Shown here piece after piece: positions 45,069-55,691 of a stretch of 64,000 nucleotides of DNA. The position numbers and the translations under genes are program-made. Numbering within the stretch: position 1 is the first letter of the stretch; the number at the start of each line of letters is the position of its first letter. This DNA is from Endomychus coccineus (taxonomy: Eukaryota > Arthropoda > Insecta > Coleoptera > Endomychidae), in assembly GCA_958510875.1 (NCBI GenBank), contig OY294067.1, forward strand, positions 236,014,361 to 236,078,360. The letters are read 5' to 3'. The notes under the pieces were generated by a model. The model searched no databases, was not told the origin of the DNA, and was given only the letters and a program-made list of their open reading frames with translations.

Positions 45069-45200
45069 ATGTTTGACCCCGAGAAACTATTCGAAAAAGT
45101 GCGTGAGTATGCAATTCTTTTTGATTTATCTCATGCAGTGTATAAAAACATAAAGATAAAATATAGGACGAAATAGCTGCTTCTGTAAATGGTACAAGTG
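45069..45200 (+). pseudogene. MADF-domain exon, unit 2
   Basis: MFDPEKLFEKVREYAILFDL then SHAVYKNIKIKYRTK and a stop, with the same frameshift as unit 1, so the units share a damaged ancestor. The donor is mutated to GTAAAT and the Penelope miniature is inserted right there. Confidence 0.6.
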
Positions 45201-45208
45201 GTAAATAA

Positions 45209-45335
45209 TAAAGATTCTTGACCCAGTATGAATTTATATAAAAATTCTCGGGAAATATTTGTTTTAAATATTCGTCTTGAAGACGAATATTTAAAACAAA
45301 GTGTTAATTGTGACCTATTTCCCGAGAATTTTTAT
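45209..45335. mobile_element. 127-bp Penelope miniature: inverted dimer of the 3' tail
   Basis: Bordered by a 15-bp exact target duplication ACAAGTGGTAAATAA (45194-45208, 45336-45350). Left: 28-bp leader TAAAGATTCTTGACCCAG..., then the tail in inverse. Right: the tail forward, AAGACGAATATTTAAAAC to CCCGAGAATTTTTATA. Both ends equal those of the 5.5-kb inverted Penelope pair at 55168-60712, but nothing upstream of the hammerhead cleavage site is present. The centre is GTCTT-G-AAGAC at 45274-45284. The left half lacks about 15 bp (GGTCACAATTAACAC). Confidence 0.85.
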
Positions 45336-45899
45336 ACAAGTGGTAAATAAAAATTCATAGTTTCTTTGCAGTCTTATTCTTTTTAAGACTAACAGCGGAA
45401 CAATACTAATAATACAGTTTCTAATTATTATTAAAATACGAAACAATTTGTTGATATATTTCGAACGCTGAACTGAATGTTGGCGAACGAACGCTCTGGT
45501 GTGCGGATGTCTTGTCCGCTTTGAAATCGCCACCGCCACCGCGCCCGCCACCGCTCCAGTTTGCGCCTCGCTTTATTCTTTTCAAGAATTACAGCGGAAC
45601 AATACTAATAATACAGTTTCTAATTATTATTAAAATACGAAACAATTTGTTGACGTATTTCGAACGCTGAACTGTATGTTGGCGAACGAACGCTTTGGTG
45701 TGCGGATGTTTTATCCGCTTTGAAATCGCCACCGCTACCGCGCCCGCCACCGCATCCGCCACCGCTCCAGTTTGCGCCTCGCTTAAACGGAAGAGTGTAA
45801 ACTACAGCGGACTGACGAACTCGCAGGCTGCCCAGTGCAGCGAACTACCCTACCAACTTGCGGACAGCGGTAGAACGCTGCATGCATTATTTGGCGTCA

Positions 45900-46029
45900 A
45901 TTCACGCGATATTTTGAAAGAAGAAAGCTATTTGAAAAAGCGCGTGTTTGATTTATCTCATGCGGTATATAAAAACATAAAGATAAAATATAGGACGAAA
46001 TAGCTGCTTCTGTAAATGGTACAAGTGGT
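45900..46029 (+). pseudogene. MADF-domain exon, unit 3 (deleted)
   Basis: Reads RKLFEKARVFDLSHAVYKNI only after correcting a deletion that removes the EYPI part; ends at the same GTAAGT donor. It is the most damaged of the three. Confidence 0.5.
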
Positions 46030-46799
46030 AAGTGAAAATTCATGTTCTTTTTGGCACTTATTCTTTTTAAGAATTACAGCGGAACAATACTAATAATACA
46101 GTTTCCAATTATTATTAAAATACGAAACAATTTGTTCACGTATTTCGAACGCCGAACTGAATGTTAGCGGAAGAACGCGGATGGTGTGCGGATGTTCTAT
46201 CAGCTTTGAAATCGCCACCGCTACCGCGCCCGCCACCGCTCCAGTTTGCGCCTCGCTATATGGTTAGAACTAGGACGGTATCTGATCGCCTTCGAACCTC
46301 TAACTTTCGTCCTTGTTCAATGAAAACGTTTTTGGCAAATGCTTTTGCTTCTGTCCGTCTTGCGACGATCCAAGAATTTCACCTCTAAAGTCGCAATACG
46401 AATGCCCCATCCGTTCCTATTAATCATTACCTCGTGGTTCCGATAACCAACAAAATAGAAAAGAGGTCCTATTCCATTATTCCTTGCACTAGGGTGGTTC
46501 TTATTATTAAGAAAAAAATTTTCTTTTATTTTACGGGGCACCCAATAATTTGATTATACACCTTGAAAGAAAAATTGTGTATTTTTTCATAATTTTTAAA
46601 TAACTTTCAAAGGTCGCTACCAAAGTTTGAATATTAAATAAATACTCAAAATTTCTGAATTAGTTTAGAATTTTTATTCATAAGTCAGGAAGTCAAGAGT
46701 GTTGAAATATTGTTATTATTACAAATTAGGACATAGTATCAAAACAGTAAAATCATTCATTATAAAGATACAAGTGTTGATTTGTTAGTGTTAGGGTAT

Positions 46800-47646
46800 T
46801 TTCTCTATATTCCTTCACCAATAAAAGCAGATATTGCTTTTGTTCTTCATCGGTTGTGATTAATTTATTTTAATCCTCCATTAATGCAACACCAGGCTCA
46901 GCTATATCGTTCTCTACTCGCATAGAATGAACAATTTTTTTTCGCAGCACAAAATCAGCATCATCGTTCTAAATTTCCACATCTTTATTCAAAAACTTTG
47001 ATGAGATACCCAGAATTTGGAAGAATCGTAAAGAGTTGCTAGTTACGAAGTCCTCAATGTTTTTTGCGTCGATGTGCTTGACATGAAAGTTCATTCTTTT
47101 TGGGCAATCTTCTATGGCCTCGATTTTTAGTGCATCATTCTCTTTTTATCTTGTACTGGAAGTTCATCGTCGAAAAATGCAAAAGACACCAGTTCCTCTG
47201 ACAAATACCACAAATGGCCCAGTATTTTCTTTAGGGCAACAGTAGCAATTATTTGATTTATTGTTTCGAAGGCTGTAAGACAATAATTTGAGGTCGTTTC
47301 TTGGTGCTGACCATCCGGTAGAGGCTTGAAACCAATATTTTACATATATAATCACTGTGAAAATGCTTATTTCTCTTACGGCTTTCGCTTCTTTTTTTGA
47401 CAGTTTCAAGTGATGTTTAAATAGGATTTCCAAACAGTACAAAGCCCTTGCCACCCATCTAGCTCGATGTAGACCAGCAGTTTTTCTAAATGAAACGTCT
47501 TTTTCGGGGACTCCTTCTAAGAAAATGATTGTGAGATTTAATAATTCCCTGTAGTCATCTCGAGGTTGATGTGCTTGAAATTGTTTTTTTTGCAAAAGAA
47601 ATTCTGTTTGCAGCGGATTCGACAAGGATACTTGATTCGCTGTCAT
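46800..47646 (-). pseudogene. hAT-like transposase, C-terminal part
   Basis: Continues after the stop at 47647: RDDYRELLNLTIIFLEGVPE then FRKTAGLHRARWVARALYCL (RW motif), and through further stops CPKRMNFHVKHIDAKNIEDF, VENDIAEPGVALMED and ITTDEEQKQYLLLLV. The last block also occurs in the foldback at 54540-54620, linking that element to the same transposase family. Confidence 0.7.
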
Positions 47647-47649
47647 CAG

Positions 47650-48540
47650 TTATTGTTTAAACCTTTTGAATTGAAAATCAGGACTACTAGACGAACCGAA
47701 CGATTGATCCACTACAGCTGATAACATAATTTCCATTATGTGATGGCGACATACACGCCAAAGCATGTCTTTCTCTATTTTTCGATCTGAAAGAACACAA
47801 ACTCCATTTCTTAAACCAGTGTTTACAGCAGTTGTATCAAAACACAAACAATTAACTTTATCTCTCAACTTCCATAAATTTATTGTTTCGTAGATAGCTG
47901 ACGCAAATGCTTCACTTGTTCCACGTTCCAGTTTTGGAACTGCTAGAAGTTGATCAATCCCATCTCCCGATACCAGAATTGGCAGCCGATCTACAGTTTC
48001 CTGCCCAGTAATATCTTTAATTAACTTACCATCCCAGTGAATTGTTAATGGCAAATTAGTTTCGAAGTCGCTTTTGAGAGACTCTGCAACTGCTTTTCGA
48101 TTTTTCAAACGGTGCCGACGAATGTTGACATTAAACTCTGATGAATCACATCCAGCACTTTTCAAAGTAGATGTTACGACCATAGTTGCTTTTCTGTCAC
48201 TCAATTTAGAAACATCAAGACTAGAAGCTGGTCGGATGCTAATAATGTCTTTTCGAGCTCCTTTTTGGGGTGGTTGCACTTTCGGAGATTCTGATGGAAC
48301 TTCTGAATCAGTTGTAGTTTCTTCTTGGCTGGCGGTGGTAGATGACAAAAGAAATGACAAAGACAAAAACAAATGACAAGACAGCATTTTTCTGTCAAAG
48401 CAGAGATATTTATGTTTTCGCGTTCACGCAGTTTCTGAAGTCGTTCTTCTTTCTTTCGGCGGGCTTCATCTCGATGCGTAGGTGCAGGAGAGGAGGACCT
48501 ACACGTGTCTCTGCATGTTCGACTTTAACAACGCGAAATT
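47650..48540 (-). pseudogene. hAT-like transposase, N-terminal and catalytic part
   Basis: From about 48540 a charged helix (RDEARRKKEERLQKLRERE) leads, after a frameshift near 48340, into an open frame to 47650. Conserved blocks are LTIHWDGKLIKDITGQETVD, LPILVSGDGIDQLLAVPKL, CLCFDTTAVNTGLRNG and WRVCRHHIMEIM. The Asp in HWDG and in CFDTT plus the CxxH motif fit the hAT-like RNase-H fold (D, D, CxxH, RW, E). This protein type is widespread in invertebrate genomes as uncharacterised; I cannot name the superfamily with certainty. Ends at a stop, TAA 47647-47649 region. Confidence 0.7.
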
Positions 48541-48744
48541 AACATTTCTCCTAATCAATTAGTGATACTCATAGTCGAAGTGGCCATTCAATAATTTTTC
48601 GTTAGTTTGACAACTGGTAGCGACCTCTAAATTTGGTCCAAAAATTAATAAACAAATTACTATGTCATATTTTATAGTAGATCATCGAATGAAAAGGTGC
48701 CGCGATATTTGAAATCTCAAAAAATGAGGACCGCCCTAATGCAC

Positions 48745-50470
48745 ACAGTATTCAGGCGAAGTTTTGGCCTGCATTAAGTACTCTAGTGTATTATGATATA
48801 TTGATATAAAAACTCTTAACAATTTATTTTGCCCCACGTTTGAGCGACAATTGATATTAAAAACTCTTTGCTGAGTTTTATTTTTTAATTATGATTTGAA
48901 TTAATTTGAATATTGATTTGAATATTTCAATGTTTTGAAATCTACCGGCTAGCTTTTATTTGTATTTTAAATCTTATGTTTGTTTTGATTTGAATAATCT
49001 AATGATTTGAATAATGAACTTTTACCTTTTTATTTTATATCTATGGAATTAAACACAATGTTCTTTGAATGTTAAAAACTTTTATATTTAAATTTCTATG
49101 ACTCTATTTTTTATCTCGAGTATCAATTTTAACAATTTTATGTTCAAATAGATCTATGATCTAACCTCAAAATTATTTACTATTAATATTTGTTTACAAA
49201 GTTATAATCTACAATCTTTCTTTCAGATTTACAGACAGATAATAATACAATGGAGAAATAACAAATAAACTTACGTTTAGTTTATATCCAAGAATATGTT
49301 TTTTAAAATGTAGGCAATGTTCACTTGGCTTGATTTTCTTCTTAATTTGATAATTCACTTTACCCGTAGGTACACAATTTCCCTGCAATGTGGTTACTTC
49401 TTTAGAAATCAGGAACTGTTGATAATTGTTAACTTGTCTTATTCTTTTTCAAAAGATATAAAACCTTAAATGATGTATTGGAACGTTGTCGAAGACTAAC
49501 TATTATACGATGCTACTTGTGAATTATGGTTATAATAACTTTTAAAAACTTTGTTCGAAGACTGGGAATACTACTTGACTTGTATAAATTACTTATTTGC
49601 TTCGGATACTTTCAACCTTACGAAGCTACTGGAACACTTGGGTTCACCGATGTTTATCCAAAAACTAAGGTTATGGAAATTTTATGATTAGCTTGAGTAC
49701 CTTGACTCCTCAGATGTTGATGGCTAACTGATTTGGCTTGTCTTCAGATGCTTCTTATAGGCCTTCAAAAAGGACGCATTTTCAAAAATAACCAATGAGG
49801 TGCTTAGTTTACCTATCAAGAATGCTTTGTTGATTGTTGAAAACTGACAGAACTATTACATTGTTACTAATCTGACGTTTATAAAATTGCATCGACCAAT
49901 CAGAATTTAGTATTCTTTAAATTTTTAATTATTGGAGATTTTCAACTTATTTTAAATGATGATGATTCCTTCTTTTTAAATTCATATTGCCTACATTTTT
50001 CCACACACTTTGGTATAAGATAACCTATGATTAGGTTATTATTAATATGATTATTCCTATAATTATTATAAATTTGACAGTTGTCATTATTAAAAACTAA
50101 TACATAATATAATATATCAATAACATTTCTTTAACATTATATAATTCAAATTTACTTATCCTAACTTATATCTACAACATTTTTCAATAGTTTGTGCTAT
50201 CTCATGATAGTTTTTGTAATCATTTTAATTATGATTTCTGCTTCCGTAACACTGTACGTTTATTCACTTTCACTGAAGTTCTTGTTTTACACTTTTATTC
50301 TAATTACATTGTTGTTTATTATGTTTTACATTGTTCATTATATTATACTAACTATTATTTAACTTTCAACATTGTATTTTAATTCCATATAATATCTTTT
50401 TATTAATCTTTTCTGATTTTCAATGTTCGGTAAGTTCTAATTTTATCATTTTATTGTTTAGGAAATGAAA
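48745..50470. other. AT-rich intergenic stretch
   Basis: No recognised gene. T-rich and A-rich low-complexity sequence with a few TTTGAAT-type repeats at 48880-49010. Confidence 0.45.
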
Positions 50471-50474
50471 TCAT

Positions 50475-51650
50475 AACAATATGTTGAAGAAAATAATGTG
50501 AATGCACGTTATTGTATTGATTCATACGTGTCAGATTTATAATTGTAATTGATAGTTGTTGTATAGTTTGATATATTTGTAAAACTTTATGAAACTTGGA
50601 AATATAAGTCTTCTACACTTTATGTTATCTATTGTAGTATGTTGATCAGAATAATTTGAATGCATTTTTGTGGAATTAATTTATACATGTCAGATTTGCA
50701 TTGTGTTAGATCAAATTATGAAATCTCAATTGATGAAATTCTTGAACTTTTGAAATTATAATGGATAACATTTGTAAAAATCGGTTATTGGCAGAATTAA
50801 AATATATTGTATTAATTGGAATATATTTCCTGTGTTCAATCTTTTGATATTTATTAGGACATCTCATAATATAAATGTTGACACTAAAAATCATCTATTA
50901 TGCTACATGTTAAAGAAAATAATGTGAATGCACGTTATTGAATTGATATATACATGTCAGATTTATAATTGTAATTGATAGTTGTTTGTATAGTTCGATA
51001 TATTTGTAATATAATGTTCGTAAAACTTTATGAAACTTGGAAATATAAGTCTTCTACACGTTATGTTATCTATTGTGGTATGTTGATCAGAATAAATTGA
51101 ATGCATTTTTGTGGAATTAATTTATACATGTCAGATTTGCATTGTGTAGATCAAATTATATAAAATGACAATCAATAAAATTGTTGAATGTTTGAAATTG
51201 TAATGGATAACATTTGAAAAAATCAGATATTGGCAGAATTAAAATATATCGTATTAATTGGAATATATTTCCGGTGTTCAATCTTTCAATTTTTATTAGG
51301 AAATGTCATGAAATAAACGTTGACGCTAAAAATCGTCTACTATGATATATGTTAAAGAAAATAATGTGAACGCACGTTATTGAATTGATTTATATGTGTA
51401 AGATTTATAATTGTGATTGTTATTTTTTGTATAGTTTGATATACCTGTAAAATATTATAAAACTACACGTTATGTTACCTATTGTAGTTATCAGAATAAC
51501 TTGAATGCATGTTTGTACCATTGACTTATGCATGTCAGATTTGCAATCATGTTGGAGTAAATTATAAAATGACAATTGATAAAATTCTTGAACGTTTGAT
51601 ATTATAATGGATAACATTGCAAATCGAATATTGGCAGAATAGGCTTTGTT
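50475..51650. repeat. Tandem repeat, ~430-bp unit, about 2.7 copies
   Basis: AAATAATGTGAATGCACGTT begins units at about 50490, 50916 and 51359. Shared inner blocks are GTCAGATTTATAATTG, GTATGTTGATCAGAATAA and TGGCAGAATTAAAATATAT. Units differ by substitutions and a shortened third unit. Non-coding. Confidence 0.8.
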
Positions 51651-51959
51651 GACTTTGATTCGGTTCATGATAGTTTTGATAGAAAAACAGTGAAGCTATA
51701 TATTTATTCTTTAGATGAAAGAGCTTTCCTAATTTTAATTGATAATATATTTGTAAAACATTAAGCAACTTGCGAATATAAATGTACACAAATCATTTAA
51801 TAGAAATATCATTAGAAATAAATGGTATGTTCCGAAAAACATAAAAAATCAAATCTTAATATATTGAGGTTATTTGACTTTAACCTAATATATGATAGTA
51901 CATATTGCAAAGAAATCATTTCATTTAATATTGTTTTCGGCAATGTGAGATTTTTATAC

Positions 51960-52170
51960 TTACCATAGACCAGAGGTATTTGGTGTTCTGGAAGGACCAG
52001 GCAGTGATTCGTTTTCATTTTGTTACCTTCTGTCATTTGGTTCAGCATCTTTTACAATTTGCTAATGTTTCGTACCATCAGGTTGCGTGATACGTATCAA
52101 CTGTAATTTTGTTATTATAGTTTCATCATCTTTTGTGGAATCGATAAATGTGTACTCGAGAATTACTTTG
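51960..52170 (-). pseudogene. Unrecognised dispersed coding exon, copy 2
   Basis: Inverse copy of 43790-43995. The minus strand reads EYTFIDSTKDDETIITKLQL then IRITQPDGTKH, a stop, and PGPSRTPNTSGLW before a GTAAGT donor. It carries stops and a small deletion. Downstream non-coding flank also matches copy 1. Confidence 0.45.
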
Positions 52171-52925
52171 CTGCTTATTCCATTTGGAACATTTCAAATT
52201 TACTTTCCTCAGCCTTACGAAACAGAAATAACAATTTTAGCTTGTTTATAGTTTTAAATAAATGAGTAATGAAATAATTTCGTTTCGATTGTATATATGT
52301 TGGATTGTAATTGTTAAGATTAATATTAACTTTATAATGCAAACGTAAAACGAAATCATTCAAGAAGTAGGTACTTACTGTGAATTTAATATAAAAATAT
52401 TTAATCGATATGGCACCACTGGAATGTTGTGTAGGAATCTAATGGAAAAAACGAAAGAAATGAGAAATTTGAATTGTACAAAAATTATAAACAAATAAAG
52501 GATGAAGTAATTTCGTTACAACGACGTGTTAGGATTGCTGAAGGTGATTTTTGAATGAAACCACCTTCAACTATTGCCGAATTAATGCTCAAGCTAATAG
52601 AGCAATTGCTTAGGGCTGTAAGACAAACTGTTGTTTGTTAAATTTGATTTCCTTCTACAACGTTACAACATCATGCCTATCTGGATAAATCAACGATAAT
52701 TTGATAGATAAATCTTTACAATGATATCAACATTATGGTTTTTTTATGTAACATAAGTACATCCATTCTATTCAAACACAAACAATTAAAAAGTATAAAA
52801 CAATCAAAACATATTGAAACGTTTCAATTTATTTTTAAACCCGGTTTATAAATATCAACATTATATGTAATATAATTAATAGTACTTACGTTCGATTGAA
52901 TGAAAAATGAAACACAAAAATTATA
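52171..52925. other. AT-rich stretch, no gene recognised
   Basis: No confident feature. A short minus-strand frame near 52175-52363 and a plus-strand segment near 52480-52545 (IKDEVISLQRRVRIAEGDF) show no known domain. Confidence 0.4.
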
Positions 52926-53089
52926 GTAGCTACAGTCTTGCGTAGCCTATTATTAATATGAAAACTGGTTTTTCAAAGTCACGTACAATTTGTTGTAACA
53001 AAACAATTATATTTTATAGCATCATATTCGAATAACAATTGACGTCAAATAATTTAACATTTCATTTTATTAGAATACCCATGGTCATA

Positions 53090-53131
53090 GATAACACCAG
53101 TACCGTAGTAGAGTTATCTATGCCCATAGTA
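53090..53131. repeat. Hairpin near the foldback tip
   Basis: CATAGATAAC, a 17-nt loop, GTTATCTATG, inside the left arm. The mirror copy is at about 61676-61716. Could be a subterminal binding site. Confidence 0.5.
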
Positions 53132-54499
53132 CTGCTTTTTCTGTGTAACACAGAATACCATAGAACATATAATTTAGAAATTTAATTTGAAATTTAATTT
53201 ATTCTATGATATAAATAAAGACAAACCTTATCCTTTTGATTCTATGCTTTGTTACTACTTTATTTTTAAAATTATAGCGCGCGAAAAAAAAATATATACA
53301 AATATTAGTTTCAAATGTAAATAATAACATTGCATAATTTATACGTGTGGTATTCATTGAATTATACTTACGACGATGTAGTGAAACATCTATAGGTGAT
53401 TGAAAACCAAGTGTTTAAATGGAACGTTTCGTTTTTGTTTTTGGACTCTACAATTTTTAATATTACATTTTATATCATAGAGCTATTATCCCAAGGAGAC
53501 AGAATTGTTTACATTAGGGTATGTAGCCGCGTCAAACCGGCCGGTTCGGGAATGGTTACTGAAATTTCGGTTATTTACGGAAGGCCTTGACCGTGGTTTA
53601 GGCTGTGCCAAAAAAAATCGATATTTTTTTATTTCGCTCTTCTTCGAGTATATCATTCCCCATTCAAATTCATTCAGGTTCCCCAAATTTGAAACAAATC
53701 GGCTAATATTTAGAGGTGCATCAAGCCCAAAATGTGTTTTTTGAAGTTTTTCCTCAATTTTTGAGAGGTTTCATAACACTGTTCTACAATAACGGGATGT
53801 TTGACAGTTGGGAGACATTATTACATTCAAACACAAAGTATTTGATACATTTCAGTCGCCACATTCACTTTCCCATAGAAATATTGGTGAAAAGAACCAT
53901 TTTTTTAAGGCCTAAAAACTGTAATTTCAACTTTCAACTTAAATAACTTCTTATTCTTAGGTTCGTGATGCGTCATATGCTCTTTTAACGTAGTCTAGTA
54001 TCACACGTAGCATTAATTGAATTGATGATTTCAGAGAAAATTGCCCATCAGTTGTAATAATGTACACTCGAGTGAAAAAACGCACCACGTGGAAATGTGT
54101 CAAAAATGGCAATAATTCAGAATACCATAACTCGGTTGCTTTACGTCGAAAATAGAAGAATCTTTGAGTTCTAAAAAGGTTAGAATCTTCTCTTTAATGT
54201 GATACCAAATCCATTCCACTCCCTCTCGCCCCGCTAAGAAAAATATGTTCCTGGTGTCAAAAAATGTCCCACTTTGACAGCTCGTAGCCGGTTAAAAGGT
54301 TATTATTAAATCCAAATTCTGACACCGAATTAGAGATGTGGAGAACACGTTGTATCGATGAACATATACGTAACTTGTTGAAAAGATTTGACGTGAACTG
54401 CGACTTTTTAACTGAAGATCCATTGCGTGGAAAAGCAACGAGTCTTATATAGGAGCGAAAGAAAAATTTTCATTTTTGCGCGTTACGAATGACACCGCG

Positions 54500-54630
54500 G
54501 AAAGAGGTATAGCGTTAATTACAAAATATAATTCCAAATTGACGAAGAGCAAAAGCAGTACCTGTTGAAAGTTGTGGAGGAGCACAGGCGGCGAATTCCA
54601 AGCGTTGCGAAAAAAGCGTTAATGTGATGT
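54500..54630 (+). pseudogene. hAT-like transposase C-terminal relic inside the foldback
   Basis: Plus strand: DEEQKQYLLKVVEEHRRRIP then SVAKKALM and a stop. It matches the end of the transposase at 46490-48738 (DEEQKQYLLLLVKEYRE). Only about 30 codons are left. Confidence 0.6.
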
Positions 54631-55246
54631 ATGATTACAAATTATTAAATGTACTTATGATTATAAATTATTAAATGATTATTAAAAATATTTGATTGTA
54701 AATACTAGAATATACTCTGTATGTACTCAACACATTCTATCGACTTTATGACTCGTCGATTAATTTTATAAAGATTCATTGATTGAGGTACAAAATTGGC
54801 AAAGTTGCCAAAAAAACGCAAAATGGGAGTTTTGTTTTGAAAAATTCATAACTTCCCTCCAAATCATCGTAGAAACTCAAAATTTTTTTAAGAAACCCAA
54901 AGAAAAATGATTGAAATTTATTGACCTGTTGTCTGATTGAGTCCATGATTTTTTCGGCTCGGCCTACGAGCTGTCAAAGTGGAGTGAGTTAAGGCAATCT
55001 GAATTTTTTGCCATTTTTGGTACATTTTCAAGTGGTGCGTTTTTCCACTCGAGTGTAGATTATCATAACTGATGGGCAATTTTCTCTGAAATCATCAATT
55101 CAATTAATGCTACGTGATACTAGACTACGTTAAAAGAGCATATGACGCATCACGAACCTAAGAATAATAAGATTCTTGACCCAGTATGAATTATATATAA
55201 AAATTCTCGGGAAATAGGTCACAATAACACTTTGTTTTAAATATTC

Positions 55247-55288
55247 GTCTTTACGTACGTTTCGGTCTCACGACCATCATCAGAAGAC
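55247..55288 (-). ncRNA. Hammerhead-like ribozyme motif, left Penelope copy
   Basis: Minus strand: GUCUU, CUGAUGA, extra U, GGUC-GUGA-GACC, GAAA, C-GUAC-G, UA, AAGAC. Helix I (GUCUU/AAGAC) and helix II are perfect. Predicted cleavage is after GUA. It differs from the consensus only by one unpaired U between the core and helix II. Confidence 0.65.
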
Positions 55289-55691
55289 TCACTATGTCTA
55301 AAAAGGGGGTTTATTAAAACTAATTATAGCACAAGCGTCCAAATCGCACAATTTAACTTCAATCAAAAGAGCCCACGCCGTCGAAACAAACAGAACTACG
55401 AATAATCGAAATTGTATCGTCAGAATTAAAGTATAAAAAATTTTTTTGTAGTAAGAATCCGCTATTCAGTAATATTATTAAAATATATGAGTGCATATTG
55501 ATTGGTATTCTCACAACAAATGAGAAGAACGAAGTTATTTGTCAAGTATCTACTTTCGAAACCAGATGTGTAGGATTTATGACTAGGTACTTAAGAAAGG
55601 TTACAGACCTGTACTGGGAAATTACTATTACGAATTCTTCCTAAAAACATTTTCAACACTTATAAAGACGTATGTAAGAATTTGCAAGAGA

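Larger units (their letters stand above)
44563..46257 (+). mobile_element. Harbinger-like elements carrying MADF-domain exons (three units)
   Basis: Four copies of a GC-rich terminal sequence AGCGAGGCGCAAACTGGAGC (44846 plus; inverse ends at 45572, 45783 and 46257) enclose or adjoin three homologous MADF-coding units at about 44570-44790, 45005-45205 and 45860-46035. The pair 44846-45783 is flanked by TAA on both sides (44843-44845, 45784-45786), matching the 3-bp TWA target of PIF/Harbinger. These elements typically encode a MADF/Myb-like protein besides the DDE transposase; the transposase is not seen here. A 127-bp Penelope miniature sits inside. Confidence 0.55.
46490..48738 (-). mobile_element. 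2.25-kb hAT-like DNA transposon with termini
   Basis: Termini TAGGGTGGTTCTTATT (46490-46505) and the inverse of TAGGGCGGTCCTCATT (ending 48738), with subterminal inverted GGTCGCTACCA (46613 region, 48617 region). TGCAC occurs on both sides (46485-46489, 48740-48744). The minus strand encodes a transposase over nearly the whole length. It is full-length but the coding part has a few disabling changes. Confidence 0.75.

Noticed and set aside
53505..53946. Open frames repeated in three copies (also 60731-61173 and 62380-62739)
   Set aside because: They lie in the arms of the long foldback and are similar only because the DNA is duplicated; no domain, and the frame is not protected from stops between copies.
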